Position numbers and translations under genes: made by a program. Of a DNA stretch of 33,236 bases, positions 24,301-31,688 are shown piece after piece. The stretch is from JAZRPG01 sp045649105. GTDB lineage: Bacteria > Bacillota > Clostridia > Oscillospirales > JAAYXM01. Location: assembly GCA_045649105.1 (NCBI GenBank), contig JAZRPG010000036.1:1-33236 (forward strand), written 5' to 3'. The first letter of the stretch is position 1, and the number at the start of each line of letters is the position of its first letter. The notes below the pieces were generated by a model, which was not told the DNA's origin, did not search any database, and saw only the letters and a program-made list of their open reading frames with translations.

Positions 24301-24712
24301 AACAAGCTCATTCTTTGATGTAGTATCGACTGATAATTATTTCAATGCTGTTATGTCAACGGTGTCATATGGCATTATTGCAGGATATCCGGATTCAACA
24401 TTCAAGCCGGCAAATAAGCTGACTCGCGAAGAAGCAATGACAGTAGTTGCAAGAGCTCTGCGCTTCATGAGCGGAAAGAGCGTGTCAAAATCACCGGATA
24501 TGTCAACTGCCGAGGCTGACAATATTCTGTCAAAGTTTTCTGACAGCGCAAGTGTTGGATCATGGGCAAAGGTTGATATTGCAGAGTGCGTACAGGCAGG
24601 GGTTGTAAACGGAGACAACCATGGCAGACTCAATCCTAAGGCAAATGTAACTCGCGCAGAACTGATTCAGCTTATGTATAACATATTAAAGGCTACCGGA
24701 AAGGTAAGCTGA
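21362..24712 (+). CDS. Large secreted SLH-domain surface protein with six Ig-like repeats
   Basis: A 1116-residue protein with a signal peptide (hydrophobic IVLAISMLLSVVSVGAYA, cleavage near residue 32). Six tandem repeats of about 100–120 residues begin near 34, 138, 251, 372, 489 and 607. Each has a TVTI/IYF-type strand, an ISRNG/LSRSG-like turn, a VEIYPS/VTVNGD strand, a conserved 'PLxGxRxRFRI' strand, and a terminal 'TGxI' segment, consistent with a beta-sandwich. A different beta-rich region (about 703–920) precedes three SLH domains (about 923–1116; SRAE, TREE and TRAE motifs). ATG 21362 has GACGGAG upstream. It may be an S-layer or adhesion protein; the ligand is unknown. Confidence 0.88.
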   Translation: MRKLKNTMKRVVNIVLAISMLLSVVSVGAYAADTNPKVLSVKLSETRTFATIEFDRDIEANTTNLTGRVKISKNGGSLYSLGTGSDVSVSGKYMYITVRTAISTPNNYFSISADTLVGQTEAIKTPTFTGEEPELLEKNNVLLSDGGNTVTIKFKKPFKGYPSDDSLANGYITLARSGSSYTEVIPSDDITVNGDGCEIVIYLAEPLTGNRSRFKIAAGKIQDKATGNINLSDITTGYIDATSSATVPEVDYIDISDDRYTATIYFTSKIKNAYSQSGVSTSAANSLLKSHIWISRGSSDKYETLGGADTLTVGTNYIRIKFDQSLSSSRNYIKIDERSLTDYSGNIIDEEIETGNLTSGSSSNTVKPAYASAFLTSNTRVVIYFTTKIQRNPSITASELRSRISVSRNGGSYQTLSSYDSVSISDTMMTISLRTPLSGSNNKIRIAANSIASTSGNVLSTAVTTSSLAAGNASSEDEDDYYGGYPEYASIEYSPEAKRVRIYFKDDIKKVSSVNLADFIGLSRNGSSYVNLSSVDKVEIYPSNAINIVLATPLEGERNRFRISGGAIADYSTGYVLNENVITEYVSADSSTSNPSSGVSDYNSGVDASLSDDFYTITLKFAEPIYNNTASVAELKEKIQLSRTGSFVTLGTNDYVRLNSADGELVVILAEPIKNFYSQIKVRSGALRDVDNKTISSDILTGALGENCENVSAYIDDVPVSDIVSGTNNGTSYVATVSGAAVLAELGKSTKAKELLVKLPEGALNGTLNVSGEVAELMKNQGGTIALSCGAATYYMPMSNAEGITSGNTLSVTINGAASASTQNLNSAAGKDSFSVENPAKEFSAKIVNADGSQKAIAHNSFAKKRFMIEGNKSTKTALTAVRIEKSGNVVPVPSAANTKGGNIYVTADTLKDGAYALISASHSFTDTPTWAVGPTNQLASRLILENATGTKINPSEAISRAETVKIISRTLGVLSDMGGTSSFFDVVSTDNYFNAVMSTVSYGIIAGYPDSTFKPANKLTREEAMTVVARALRFMSGKSVSKSPDMSTAEADNILSKFSDSASVGSWAKVDIAECVQAGVVNGDNHGRLNPKANVTRAELIQLMYNILKATGKVS

Positions 24713-24733
24713 CACAAAAAAGAATAAAGAAAG

Positions 24734-24765
24734 AGCGGCTCGGGAAGTTATTATCCCGAGCCGCT
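24734..24765. terminator. Bidirectional terminator between convergent SLH and metY genes
   Basis: A perfect 12-bp stem AGCGGCTCGGGA (24734–24745) / TCCCGAGCCGCT (24754–24765) with an 8-base loop. On the minus strand it is followed by CTTTCTTTATTC and more T residues; on the plus strand the T tract is short. Confidence 0.85.
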
Positions 24766-24785
24766 TTGTGATAATACAGCCTGTT

Positions 24786-26063
24786 TTACAGCCTGTTAAG
24801 AGCCTGTGAAATGTCTGCGATTATATCGCGTGAATCCTCAATGCCGATTGAGAGGCGTATTGTTGCCCCGCTTATGCCTGCCGCGGCAAGCTGTTCCTCA
24901 GACAGCTGAGAGTGCGTAGTTGTTGCAGGATGGCTGACCATGGAACGCGTATCTCCGAGGTTAGCAACTATTCTGAGCAGTTTGAGATTATCGCAGAATT
25001 TAGCGCCCGCCTCGCGCCCGCCCTTTATTTCGAAGGACAGGATTCCGGATGCGCCCTTCTTTAAATATTTCTGTGCGAGAGGATAGTACTTATTGCCGGA
25101 AAGCGCAGGGTAATCAACCTGTGTTACCATTTCGTGCGCGTCCAAAAACTTTGCAACTTCAAGTGCGTTTTCACTGTGACGCTGCATGCGCAGTGAAAGT
25201 GTTTCAAGACCGAGCATTGTAACCCATGAATTAAACGGAGACTGGCATGCGCCGATATCACGCAGAATGTGTGTGCGAAGCTTTGTGATAAATGCGGCAG
25301 GTCCGGCAGCGTCGGCATATACAATTCCGTGATAGCTGTCGTCAGGCGTGTTGAATTCGGGGAAACGCGGGTTATTCTTCCACTTGAAGGTGCCTGCATC
25401 AACTACTGCTCCGCCCATGACGGTGCTGCTTCCTGCGAGATATTTTGTAGCTGAATGTATAATAATATCTGCCCCGTGCTCGATAGGCTTAAGAAGAGCA
25501 GGCGTGGGGAAGGTGTTGTCAATAATGAGCGGAAGCCCATGCTTTTTCGCAATGCCGGAAAGCATTTCTATATCGGCAACATCACATTTCGGGTTGCATA
25601 TTGCCTCGGCAAAGATTGCTTTTGTTTTGTCATTTACAAGCGCTTCAACAGCGTTCGGGTCAGATATATCGACAAAGTGGACGGTTATGCCCATGCGCGC
25701 AAAGGTCTTTCCGAGAAGATTGATTGCGCCGCCGTAAATCTTGGAGGAGGAAATTACCTCATCACCGCAGGAGCACAGCGCAAGAAGCGTCATGGTAATA
25801 GCAGCATGTCCGCTTGAGGTCGCGAGTGCACCGATGCCGCCTTCAAGTAGAGTGAGGCGCTCTTCAAAAGCAGTGTTTGTAGGGTTCTGGAGACGCGAGT
25901 ATATGTTTCCGCCCTCCTCGAGTGCAAACAGGCGCCTTGCATGCTCTACATTGTCAAAGCTGTAGGCGGTCGTCATATATATCGGGAGAACATTAGAGTG
26001 TGTTGTAGGCTCAGGAGTATACCCGCCGTGCACAGAAAGAGTATCAAAGTTCAGATTTTCCAA
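24786..26063 (-). CDS. metY: O-acetylhomoserine aminocarboxypropyltransferase (sulfhydrylase)
   Basis: A 425-residue PLP enzyme that makes homocysteine from O-acetylhomoserine and sulfide, for methionine synthesis. It belongs to the Cys/Met-metabolism family and has the length of the MetY/Met17 group. Visible features are TLSVHGGYTPEPTTHSNVLPIY at the start, YSRLQNPT, the PLP-stacking region SSGHAAIT, DNTFPTP, the PLP lysine in SATKYLAG (K207), and SLGIED-like IRLSIGIEDSRDI at the end. It starts at TTG 26063 with TGGAGGT upstream. It is 20 bases downstream of the GerMN lipoprotein gene with no terminator between them. No S-box or T-box was seen. Confidence 0.93.
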   Translation of the reverse strand: MENLNFDTLSVHGGYTPEPTTHSNVLPIYMTTAYSFDNVEHARRLFALEEGGNIYSRLQNPTNTAFEERLTLLEGGIGALATSSGHAAITMTLLALCSCGDEVISSSKIYGGAINLLGKTFARMGITVHFVDISDPNAVEALVNDKTKAIFAEAICNPKCDVADIEMLSGIAKKHGLPLIIDNTFPTPALLKPIEHGADIIIHSATKYLAGSSTVMGGAVVDAGTFKWKNNPRFPEFNTPDDSYHGIVYADAAGPAAFITKLRTHILRDIGACQSPFNSWVTMLGLETLSLRMQRHSENALEVAKFLDAHEMVTQVDYPALSGNKYYPLAQKYLKKGASGILSFEIKGGREAGAKFCDNLKLLRIVANLGDTRSMVSHPATTTHSQLSEEQLAAAGISGATIRLSIGIEDSRDIIADISQALNRL

Positions 26064-26083
26064 TTTTTATAACCTCCATAATA

Positions 26084-26959
26084 TTATTTAAACAAATCAG
26101 AAGCGTTTGTAAGCGGCTTCGATATGTCAAAAAACGTGTATCCGTATCCCTCGTTGCCGTCTATGAGGAATTTTACGCTGTTGACGAGCGGAAGCTCTGT
26201 CATGGTATTTACGATTGAAAACAGCGTGACAGCTTCGCTTGTTTTGCTGTGTTCGGCATTCAGGACGAATTCCGGAGAAACATCTATTATGCAGACGCCG
26301 TCCTTTATGTAAATGTCGTTTAGTGCAGTACCGTCCGGTACGGCTTTTCTTGCAGTGCCGGTTTCCGGGCCTGCAATAAGCGCAGAAATTGCAATGCGCT
26401 CTATCGGCTTATTCTGTGATGTTGATGATGTTATCGTATTGCGTACAAGGCCTTCAAAGCTCTCGTCGGCAAAGTACAGATTTATTGTTTGTGTGTTGTA
26501 GTATACATGCGGCTTGTCAGTCACGAAATCTGACATGTTATATGGCGTCGGCGGCATACCTTCGCATGATATAAATACCCTTTCGACCCCGTCTATGCTG
26601 CAGAGGGTGTTCGTTATGCATGCATTTGCAACAGAGCGGGAAGCTGCCGGAAGCTGCATATATTGTATGGAAAGGTCGATATATACATCAGCATCTGAAA
26701 TTCCGACACTTCTGAGTGAAAGTGTGCGGGGAAGAGCAGACACCGCTTCCTTTTCTTTTGGGTATTTGAGAAGCTCAATGATTTCAGGAACAGCGTCATT
26801 CAGATTTACAGAGTGAAGCACGGTGTTTTTTGATTCAAACAAGCCGGGCAAATCATGGCTCACATAAAAAAGCTCGCATGACAGTGCGCCTTCCTCTGAA
26901 GATGAGGTACACGATGTTAAGAGAAGGAGAAATGCAAGAAAAGCTAATATCTTTTTCAA
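26084..26959 (-). CDS. GerMN-domain lipoprotein
   Basis: A 291-residue lipoprotein: signal peptide with lipobox LTSC, lipidated cysteine C17. Two regions look like GerMN domains (about residues 30–150 and 165–285); the second has AISALIAGPETG, a GerMN hallmark, followed by IYIKDGVCIIDVSPEF. GerMN occurs in spore germination protein GerM and in LpqB, the lipoprotein partner of the MtrAB two-component system. Here too it follows a response regulator and kinase, overlapping the kinase gene by 4 bases, so it may modulate the kinase at the outer face of the membrane. That role is inferred from context only. Confidence 0.85.
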   Translation of the reverse strand: MKKILAFLAFLLLLTSCTSSSEEGALSCELFYVSHDLPGLFESKNTVLHSVNLNDAVPEIIELLKYPKEKEAVSALPRTLSLRSVGISDADVYIDLSIQYMQLPAASRSVANACITNTLCSIDGVERVFISCEGMPPTPYNMSDFVTDKPHVYYNTQTINLYFADESFEGLVRNTITSSTSQNKPIERIAISALIAGPETGTARKAVPDGTALNDIYIKDGVCIIDVSPEFVLNAEHSKTSEAVTLFSIVNTMTELPLVNSVKFLIDGNEGYGYTFFDISKPLTNASDLFK

Positions 26960-28410
26960 TTCGCATGCACCTCCTCATCTGAAAGAAGACTCGGGAATAT
27001 GCATGTAAAGCGTGTTCCGCCGTGTACCGAGTCGCTAACGGATATAGTGCCGTTAAAGCTTTCGACATTGCGCTTTACTATTGCAAGACCGAGGCCGCTT
27101 CCGCCGCGCCCGTCATGCTTGCGGGATTTATCAACTCGGTAGAATCTGTCAAAAATGCGTTCACGGTCCTCAGGCAGGATGCCTATTCCCGTATCATCTG
27201 TTATGAAGGTGCACCTGCCGTTTTTTGAAAACAGATAGATGCGCAGCGTCCCGCCTGCATTATTGTACTTAATTGCATTATCAATAAGATTGGATACTAT
27301 CTGGTTTGCGCCCTCAGTATCGCCGAGTATGGAGCAATTTTCCTCAAGATAGCTTTCAATTTTTACATTTTTGCTCGCGGCGATCGGCTCTGCTGCGGCA
27401 ATCATGCTGCATACAATTTGTGAGAGTGAAATAGGCTTAAGGGATACAGAGGGGGAGCTGTCAAGTTTTGACAGAACGAGAAGCTTTTCTGCCGTGTGTG
27501 ACATTCTGTCAACCTCGAGTGCAATATCGTTTATAAAATCGCGCATCGTGGAAGTATCCATATTCTCTGTATGTGCTATTGACTCACATAAAAGCCGTAT
27601 TGCGGCAAGAGGTGTGCGAAGCTCATGTGACGCGTCTGAAACAAAGGCGCGGCGCATCTGCTGGACATATGAAAGACGTTCATTTATATTATTGAATTCT
27701 TCTATTATTGGCGCAAGCTCATCGCTGTAGACTATCGGAAGTGTGTCGACAGCGTTTTCGTGTTGTGTTTTATGCATGGCAGAAATCAGCTTTTTAACGC
27801 GTGAGGTAAAAATATTTGAAAGTGCAAAGCCGAGTAAAACAAGCACGGAAAAGAGGATGGCGGCAATTACATACATAGAATTCTGAAGTGCCGAAAAGGC
27901 ATACCACATACTCTCGTCAGACTCAAGGACACATACTGCGCCTACAATCTGCTTATTTAGAATAACAGGGACGGAGACAAGGCTGTCAAGCGAGGTGCCT
28001 ACAATGTCGAGCGTAAAGAGAGGCCGCCCGTTAAGCGCCTCAACCACAGGACGGAGAACAACTGCCTTTCCGACAGTGCTCTCGGAAAAGGAGCTGTCAT
28101 AGATTGATTTAAGCGCCGTGTCAACTACTATAATTCTGTTTCTGATGCTGAGCTGTTCTTCAAACGGAGACGGAATGGAACCCGGGTCAAAGTTATTGAC
28201 AGACAGCGCAGATGCGTACTCATACGCAGCAGAAAGCAAATCCTCCTTTTTTGCGGCGAATGTGGCACTCTTTACTTTGCTGAATGTGTATGTGCTTATA
28301 AAAGCAAAAAGGAGTATCGCAATAGCTGAGCAACTGAGGATTATTCTTGTACATATGCTGTCTGAAAATCTGCGTGTTGACTTGCGTCTATGCTTTAAAA
28401 TAGTACCCAA
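26956..28410 (-). CDS. Two-component sensor histidine kinase
   Basis: A 484-residue membrane kinase with helices at about 22–44 and 178–200 around an extracellular sensor of about 130 residues, then HAMP (about 200–252), HisKA with SDASHELRTPL (phospho-acceptor H262), and HATPase: N-box NLIDNAIKYN (N378), G1 DDTGIGI (about 405–411), F-box FDRFYRVDKSR, G2 GGSGLGLAIVK (about 436–446). The architecture is of the WalK/PhoR/ResE type. The start appears to be TTG 28410, with GGGGAG immediately before it, and overlaps the regulator gene by 23 bases; this unusual start context makes the exact N-terminus uncertain. It also overlaps the GerMN gene. Confidence 0.92.
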   Translation of the reverse strand: MGTILKHRRKSTRRFSDSICTRIILSCSAIAILLFAFISTYTFSKVKSATFAAKKEDLLSAAYEYASALSVNNFDPGSIPSPFEEQLSIRNRIIVVDTALKSIYDSSFSESTVGKAVVLRPVVEALNGRPLFTLDIVGTSLDSLVSVPVILNKQIVGAVCVLESDESMWYAFSALQNSMYVIAAILFSVLVLLGFALSNIFTSRVKKLISAMHKTQHENAVDTLPIVYSDELAPIIEEFNNINERLSYVQQMRRAFVSDASHELRTPLAAIRLLCESIAHTENMDTSTMRDFINDIALEVDRMSHTAEKLLVLSKLDSSPSVSLKPISLSQIVCSMIAAAEPIAASKNVKIESYLEENCSILGDTEGANQIVSNLIDNAIKYNNAGGTLRIYLFSKNGRCTFITDDTGIGILPEDRERIFDRFYRVDKSRKHDGRGGSGLGLAIVKRNVESFNGTISVSDSVHGGTRFTCIFPSLLSDEEVHAN

Positions 28411-29068
28411 CTCCCCATTTTGTGAGTATTAACCTGGGTTTTGCGGGATTTTCCTCAAGCTTTTCGCGAAGACGGCGGATGTGCACGTCGACTGTCCTCA
28501 TGTCGCCCGGGTATTCATAACCCCAAACAATATTAAGGAGATTGTCGCGGCTGTATACGCGCCCGGGGTTGCGCATCAGAAGCTCGACTAAGTCAAACTC
28601 CTTCGCGGTGAGAGAAACGGGATTTCCGTCAAGATAGGCGTTGCGTTGCTCCGTATCTATAATGAGCGAGTCTGTAATGAGGCGTGTGTTCTTGAATTTT
28701 GAGGACGCATTGCCTGAACGCCGGAGTATTGCGCGTATGCGGGACTTAAGCTCGAGTATATTAAATGGCTTTGTTATGTAGTCATCCGCGCCGAACTCAA
28801 AACCGAGAAGCATATCCGTATCTTCACTCTTTGCAGTCAGCATGATGACCGGAACAGTAGAGAATTCGCGTATGCGGCGGCAGGTCTCAAGTCCGTCAAG
28901 CTCCGGCATCATAAGGTCAAGTATTACAAGGTCGATGTGGACATTTCTTATTATTTCAAGGGCTTCTTCGCCGTTGTAAGCAGTTTCAACGTCATACCCT
29001 TCGTTTTCAAGATTAAACTTAATGCCTTTTACGATGATTTTTTCGTCATCAACAACAAGTATCCGCAT
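28388..29068 (-). CDS. OmpR/PhoB-family response regulator
   Basis: A 226-residue regulator. The receiver domain (about 1–115) has the acidic pocket D7/D8, phospho-acceptor D51 in LVILDLMMPELDG, LTAKSED, and KPFNILEL. The winged-helix output domain (about 130–226) shows LTAKEFDLVELLMRNPGRVYSRDNLL, the recognition segment RTVDVHIRRLREKLE, and WGVGYYF at the end. It is paired with the kinase encoded immediately downstream. ATG 29068 follows AGGAGG. Closest families by eye are WalR/PhoP/ResD; its targets are not shown by this window. Confidence 0.94.
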   Translation of the reverse strand: MRILVVDDEKIIVKGIKFNLENEGYDVETAYNGEEALEIIRNVHIDLVILDLMMPELDGLETCRRIREFSTVPVIMLTAKSEDTDMLLGFEFGADDYITKPFNILELKSRIRAILRRSGNASSKFKNTRLITDSLIIDTEQRNAYLDGNPVSLTAKEFDLVELLMRNPGRVYSRDNLLNIVWGYEYPGDMRTVDVHIRRLREKLEENPAKPRLILTKWGVGYYFKA

Positions 29069-29083
29069 GAAAGCATCCTCCTA

Positions 29084-29410
29084 CTATGTTTTTATTAAAT
29101 CACGAATCCGGTCAAGTGTTTTATCACCGATGCCGGGAACATTTGTCAAATCTTCCGTTGTCTTAAAATTTCCGTGCGTTTTCCGATAATCTATGATTTG
29201 CTTTGCAAGTGCCGGGCCGATGCCCGCAAGGGAATCGAGTTCATCTGCCGTGGCGGTATTGATATCTATAAAATATTGTGTTGCTTTCTCGTCACCCAAT
29301 ATTGCAAGTGTGCCGGAGTCCCCGGAGGGAAGCGCGGCAATGAGGCCGATAAGTGCCAGAAATATCGCAGTAAATATAATTAAAATTTTCTCGTGTCGTA
29401 AAATTTTCAT
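29084..29410 (-). CDS. ComEA-like helix-hairpin-helix DNA-binding protein
   Basis: A 108-residue protein with one N-terminal membrane helix (about 8–27) and a C-terminal pair of helix-hairpin-helix motifs (about 48–108): INTATADELDSLAGIGPALAKQIIDYRKTHG and FKTTEDLTNVPGIGDKTLDRI. This is the ComEA HhH module that binds double-stranded DNA during uptake. The middle SLBB domain of longer ComEA proteins is missing, so it is a short form. No comEC or comEB is adjacent. It is the first gene of a minus-strand run into the response regulator (15 bases between genes). Competence is inferred, not shown. Confidence 0.88.
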   Translation of the reverse strand: MKILRHEKILIIFTAIFLALIGLIAALPSGDSGTLAILGDEKATQYFIDINTATADELDSLAGIGPALAKQIIDYRKTHGNFKTTEDLTNVPGIGDKTLDRIRDLIKT

Positions 29411-29423
29411 AGCGCAACCTGCA

Positions 29424-29451
29424 TTTATACAAATTTATGCGTATTGTTAAA
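29424..29451 (-). promoter_or_regulatory. Possible promoter for the comEA–two-component operon
   Basis: Minus strand TTTAAC (29451–29446), 16-bp spacer, TATAAA (29429–29424), only 13 bases upstream of the comEA-like start. It overlaps the -35 of the divergent promoter. The match is weak. Confidence 0.35.
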
Positions 29452-29472
29452 TGAAAAATTATTTGCTATAAT
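29444..29472 (+). promoter_or_regulatory. Promoter for the D,D-carboxypeptidase gene
   Basis: TTGTTA (29444–29449), 17-bp spacer, TATAAT (29467–29472), 36 bases upstream of the gene. Confidence 0.75.
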
Positions 29473-29508
29473 AAACTAAAAATACATAGGAAAGGGCAAG
29501 GGATTGGA

Positions 29509-30801
29509 ATGAAAAAGCTCAGAACAGCAGCGATTCTGCTTGTGGTTTTGCATATGCTTACCATTATGGCAGGGGCAATAGAGAGCATAGCCATAGATTC
29601 AAAGGCGGCAATTCTAATAGATGCTTCCGACGGGCATGCGATTTATGAAAAGGATGCAGATACTAAGCAATATCCCGCAAGCTTAACAAAAATGATGACG
29701 GCAATCCTGACCGTTGAGGCAATATCAGACCTCAGTGAGGTCGTCACTGCACAGGAAAGCGCGTTTGAAGGGCTTTCTGCCGCAGGAAGCACCGTGAATA
29801 TTAAGCCGGGAGAAAAGATGACGGTTGAAAATCTGCTTATCTGCATGCTTGTGGCCTCGGCAAACGAGGCGAGCAATATTCTTGCAGAGCGGGTAGCAGG
29901 GAGTGTGCCTCTTTTTGTTGAGCTTATGAATAAGCGTGCAAATGAGCTCGGGCTCACGGGCACACATTTTGTAAATGCAAACGGATTGCACGATGATGAG
30001 CACTACACAACTGCGCGAGATCTTTCAATTATCGCAATGGAGCTGCGCCGCCATGAGCGCCTGCGCGAGATATGCGCGATGGAGAAGGCGACAATACCTG
30101 CGACCAATATGTCTGAAGAGCGCTTCTTCTTCACGACAAATTCACTTATTTCGCTCTATAAGGAGCGAGAATATAAATACTCAAAAGCAAACGGACTGAA
30201 AACAGGGAGCACGACGCCTGCCGGACTGTGCCTTGCCGCGAGTGCCGAGTCAAGGAACACAGAGCTTATTTCCGTAATTCTTGGCGCGAAGCAAGAGGAT
30301 AAAAAAGGCGGAAAGATGAATTTTGTCGAATCAAAGCGTCTCCTCATGTGGGGGTTTGATAACTTTAAGAGGGTTACGCTTGTAAACGCATCACAGCCGG
30401 TATGCGAGGTCCATGTCGAGCTTGCAAAAGAGCGTGATTATGTAGTGGCGCAACCGATAAGTGACTATTCGGCACTTATGCCGTCTGATTACGACAAGTC
30501 ATTACTTAAGCTTGTGCCTAATACAGAAAAAACTCTTGAAGCACCAATAAACAGGGGAGATGAGATAGGAACCGTTGTCGTCACCTATGACGGACGGGAA
30601 TACACAACACTTCCGCTTATTGCCGCCGACAATGTTGAGCGCTCCTTTATACTGTATATACTAAAGCTTGTGAAAGACTTCTTCAGGAGCCCTATCACAA
30701 AAATTGTAATTGTTGCGCTTATATTGCTTGTGATAGGATATATCGCATTTGTCATAAGATATAATAAACGCAAAAAATATCGTCGCAGAAGATACAGATA
30801 A
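29509..30801 (+). CDS. D-alanyl-D-alanine carboxypeptidase (PBP5/DacF family)
   Basis: A 430-residue low-molecular-weight penicillin-binding protein that trims the terminal D-Ala from peptidoglycan stem peptides outside the membrane. A signal peptide (about 1–24) precedes the S11 peptidase domain: SLTK (catalytic S58, K61), SAN (S117–N119), and KTG (K231–G233). A C-terminal beta-domain (about 280–375) follows. Unlike PBP5's amphipathic anchor, the C-terminus has a true membrane helix (about 400–418, IVIVALILLVIGYIAFVI) and a very basic tail. ATG 29509 has GGGCAAGGG upstream. It may be DacF or DacB, but sporulation-specific expression is not evident. Confidence 0.93.
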   Translation: MKKLRTAAILLVVLHMLTIMAGAIESIAIDSKAAILIDASDGHAIYEKDADTKQYPASLTKMMTAILTVEAISDLSEVVTAQESAFEGLSAAGSTVNIKPGEKMTVENLLICMLVASANEASNILAERVAGSVPLFVELMNKRANELGLTGTHFVNANGLHDDEHYTTARDLSIIAMELRRHERLREICAMEKATIPATNMSEERFFFTTNSLISLYKEREYKYSKANGLKTGSTTPAGLCLAASAESRNTELISVILGAKQEDKKGGKMNFVESKRLLMWGFDNFKRVTLVNASQPVCEVHVELAKERDYVVAQPISDYSALMPSDYDKSLLKLVPNTEKTLEAPINRGDEIGTVVVTYDGREYTTLPLIAADNVERSFILYILKLVKDFFRSPITKIVIVALILLVIGYIAFVIRYNKRKKYRRRRYR

Positions 30802-30804
30802 TGC

Positions 30805-31680
30805 TTATTCGGAAGGGGTCTCCGCTTTTTTTGCGGGGGCCTTTTCTTTGTTCTCAGGCTTTTTTTCACAACAGTCTGCACGGCAGACATCGCATTTGTT
30901 AAATGATTTAAGAACAAAGTCAGCACCGTTTTCGATTTTTACGCGCAGGTTGCCTGAAATAAGACTTACATCGACAACAGTTCCGACGCCGGCGGGGGTT
31001 TTCACCGTGGAGCCGACCTTCGGAGTGCTTTTTATAAGGTCTTCATATGCCTCCTGCTCGTACTTAAGACAGCACATGAGCCGTCCGCAGGTGCCGGAAA
31101 TTTTGGTCTGGTTAAGCGATAAATTCTGCTCCTTTGCCATTTTAATTGACACGGGCTGGAAATCGTCAAGAAAGCTGCAGCAACAGAAAGGCCTTCCGCA
31201 TATTCCGAGTCCGCCGAGCATCTTTGCCTCATCGCGCACGCCTATCTGGCGAAGCTCAATACGGGTGCGGAATACCGAGGCAAGGTCTTTTACAAGATTT
31301 CTGAAATCTATGCGCCCGTCAGCCGTGAAATAGAATATTATTTTAGAGCCGTCGAATGCGAACTCGGCATTTATGACCTTCATTTCAAGCTTGTGCTCGG
31401 AAATTTTTGCCTGACAGACATCGACTGCTTTTTGCTCGCGCTCACGCAGCTCGCTTGCAGTTTTTATATCAGCGGGCGTGGCAAGACGAAGAACACGGCG
31501 AAGCGGTGCGACAACTTCGCTGTCATCTACTGAACGACAGTCGCTTGCAGCCTCTCCGAGTTCTATTCCTCGTGAAGTTTCAACAATGACCGGGTCACCG
31601 CATTTTATTGTCAGGTCCCCCGGGGCAAAAGAATAAACCTTTCCGCCGTCGCGGAAGCGTACTCCTACTATTTCTTTCAA
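30805..31680 (-). CDS. ricT: PSP1-domain protein RicT/YaaT
   Basis: A 291-residue protein of the PSP1/RicT family. In Bacillus, RicT forms the RicAFT (Y) complex with YlbF and YmcA; the complex carries iron–sulfur clusters and affects RNase Y processing, competence and sporulation. Diagnostic are the segments GGLGICGRPFCCCSFL and GTCGRLMCCLKYE, whose cysteines bind clusters. A cysteine-rich, then lysine/glutamate/alanine-rich tail (CDVCRADCCEKKPENKE…) ends the protein. I chose TTG 31680 (MKEIVGVRF), with AAAGGA upstream; a start at 31734 would overlap holB. It follows holB as in Bacillus, though yaaR is absent. Confidence 0.92.
   Translation of the reverse strand: MKEIVGVRFRDGGKVYSFAPGDLTIKCGDPVIVETSRGIELGEAASDCRSVDDSEVVAPLRRVLRLATPADIKTASELREREQKAVDVCQAKISEHKLEMKVINAEFAFDGSKIIFYFTADGRIDFRNLVKDLASVFRTRIELRQIGVRDEAKMLGGLGICGRPFCCCSFLDDFQPVSIKMAKEQNLSLNQTKISGTCGRLMCCLKYEQEAYEDLIKSTPKVGSTVKTPAGVGTVVDVSLISGNLRVKIENGADFVLKSFNKCDVCRADCCEKKPENKEKAPAKKAETPSE
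30813..30845 (+). terminator. Terminator for the carboxypeptidase gene inside the 3' end of ricT
   Basis: AAGGGGTCTCCGC (30813–30825) pairs with GCGGGGGCCTTTT (30833–30845) over 13 bp with G•T pairs around a T7 loop, followed by CTTTGTT. The stem starts 12 bases after the carboxypeptidase stop and lies within the last codons of the opposing ricT. Confidence 0.65.
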
Positions 31681-31688
31681 GATTAAAT

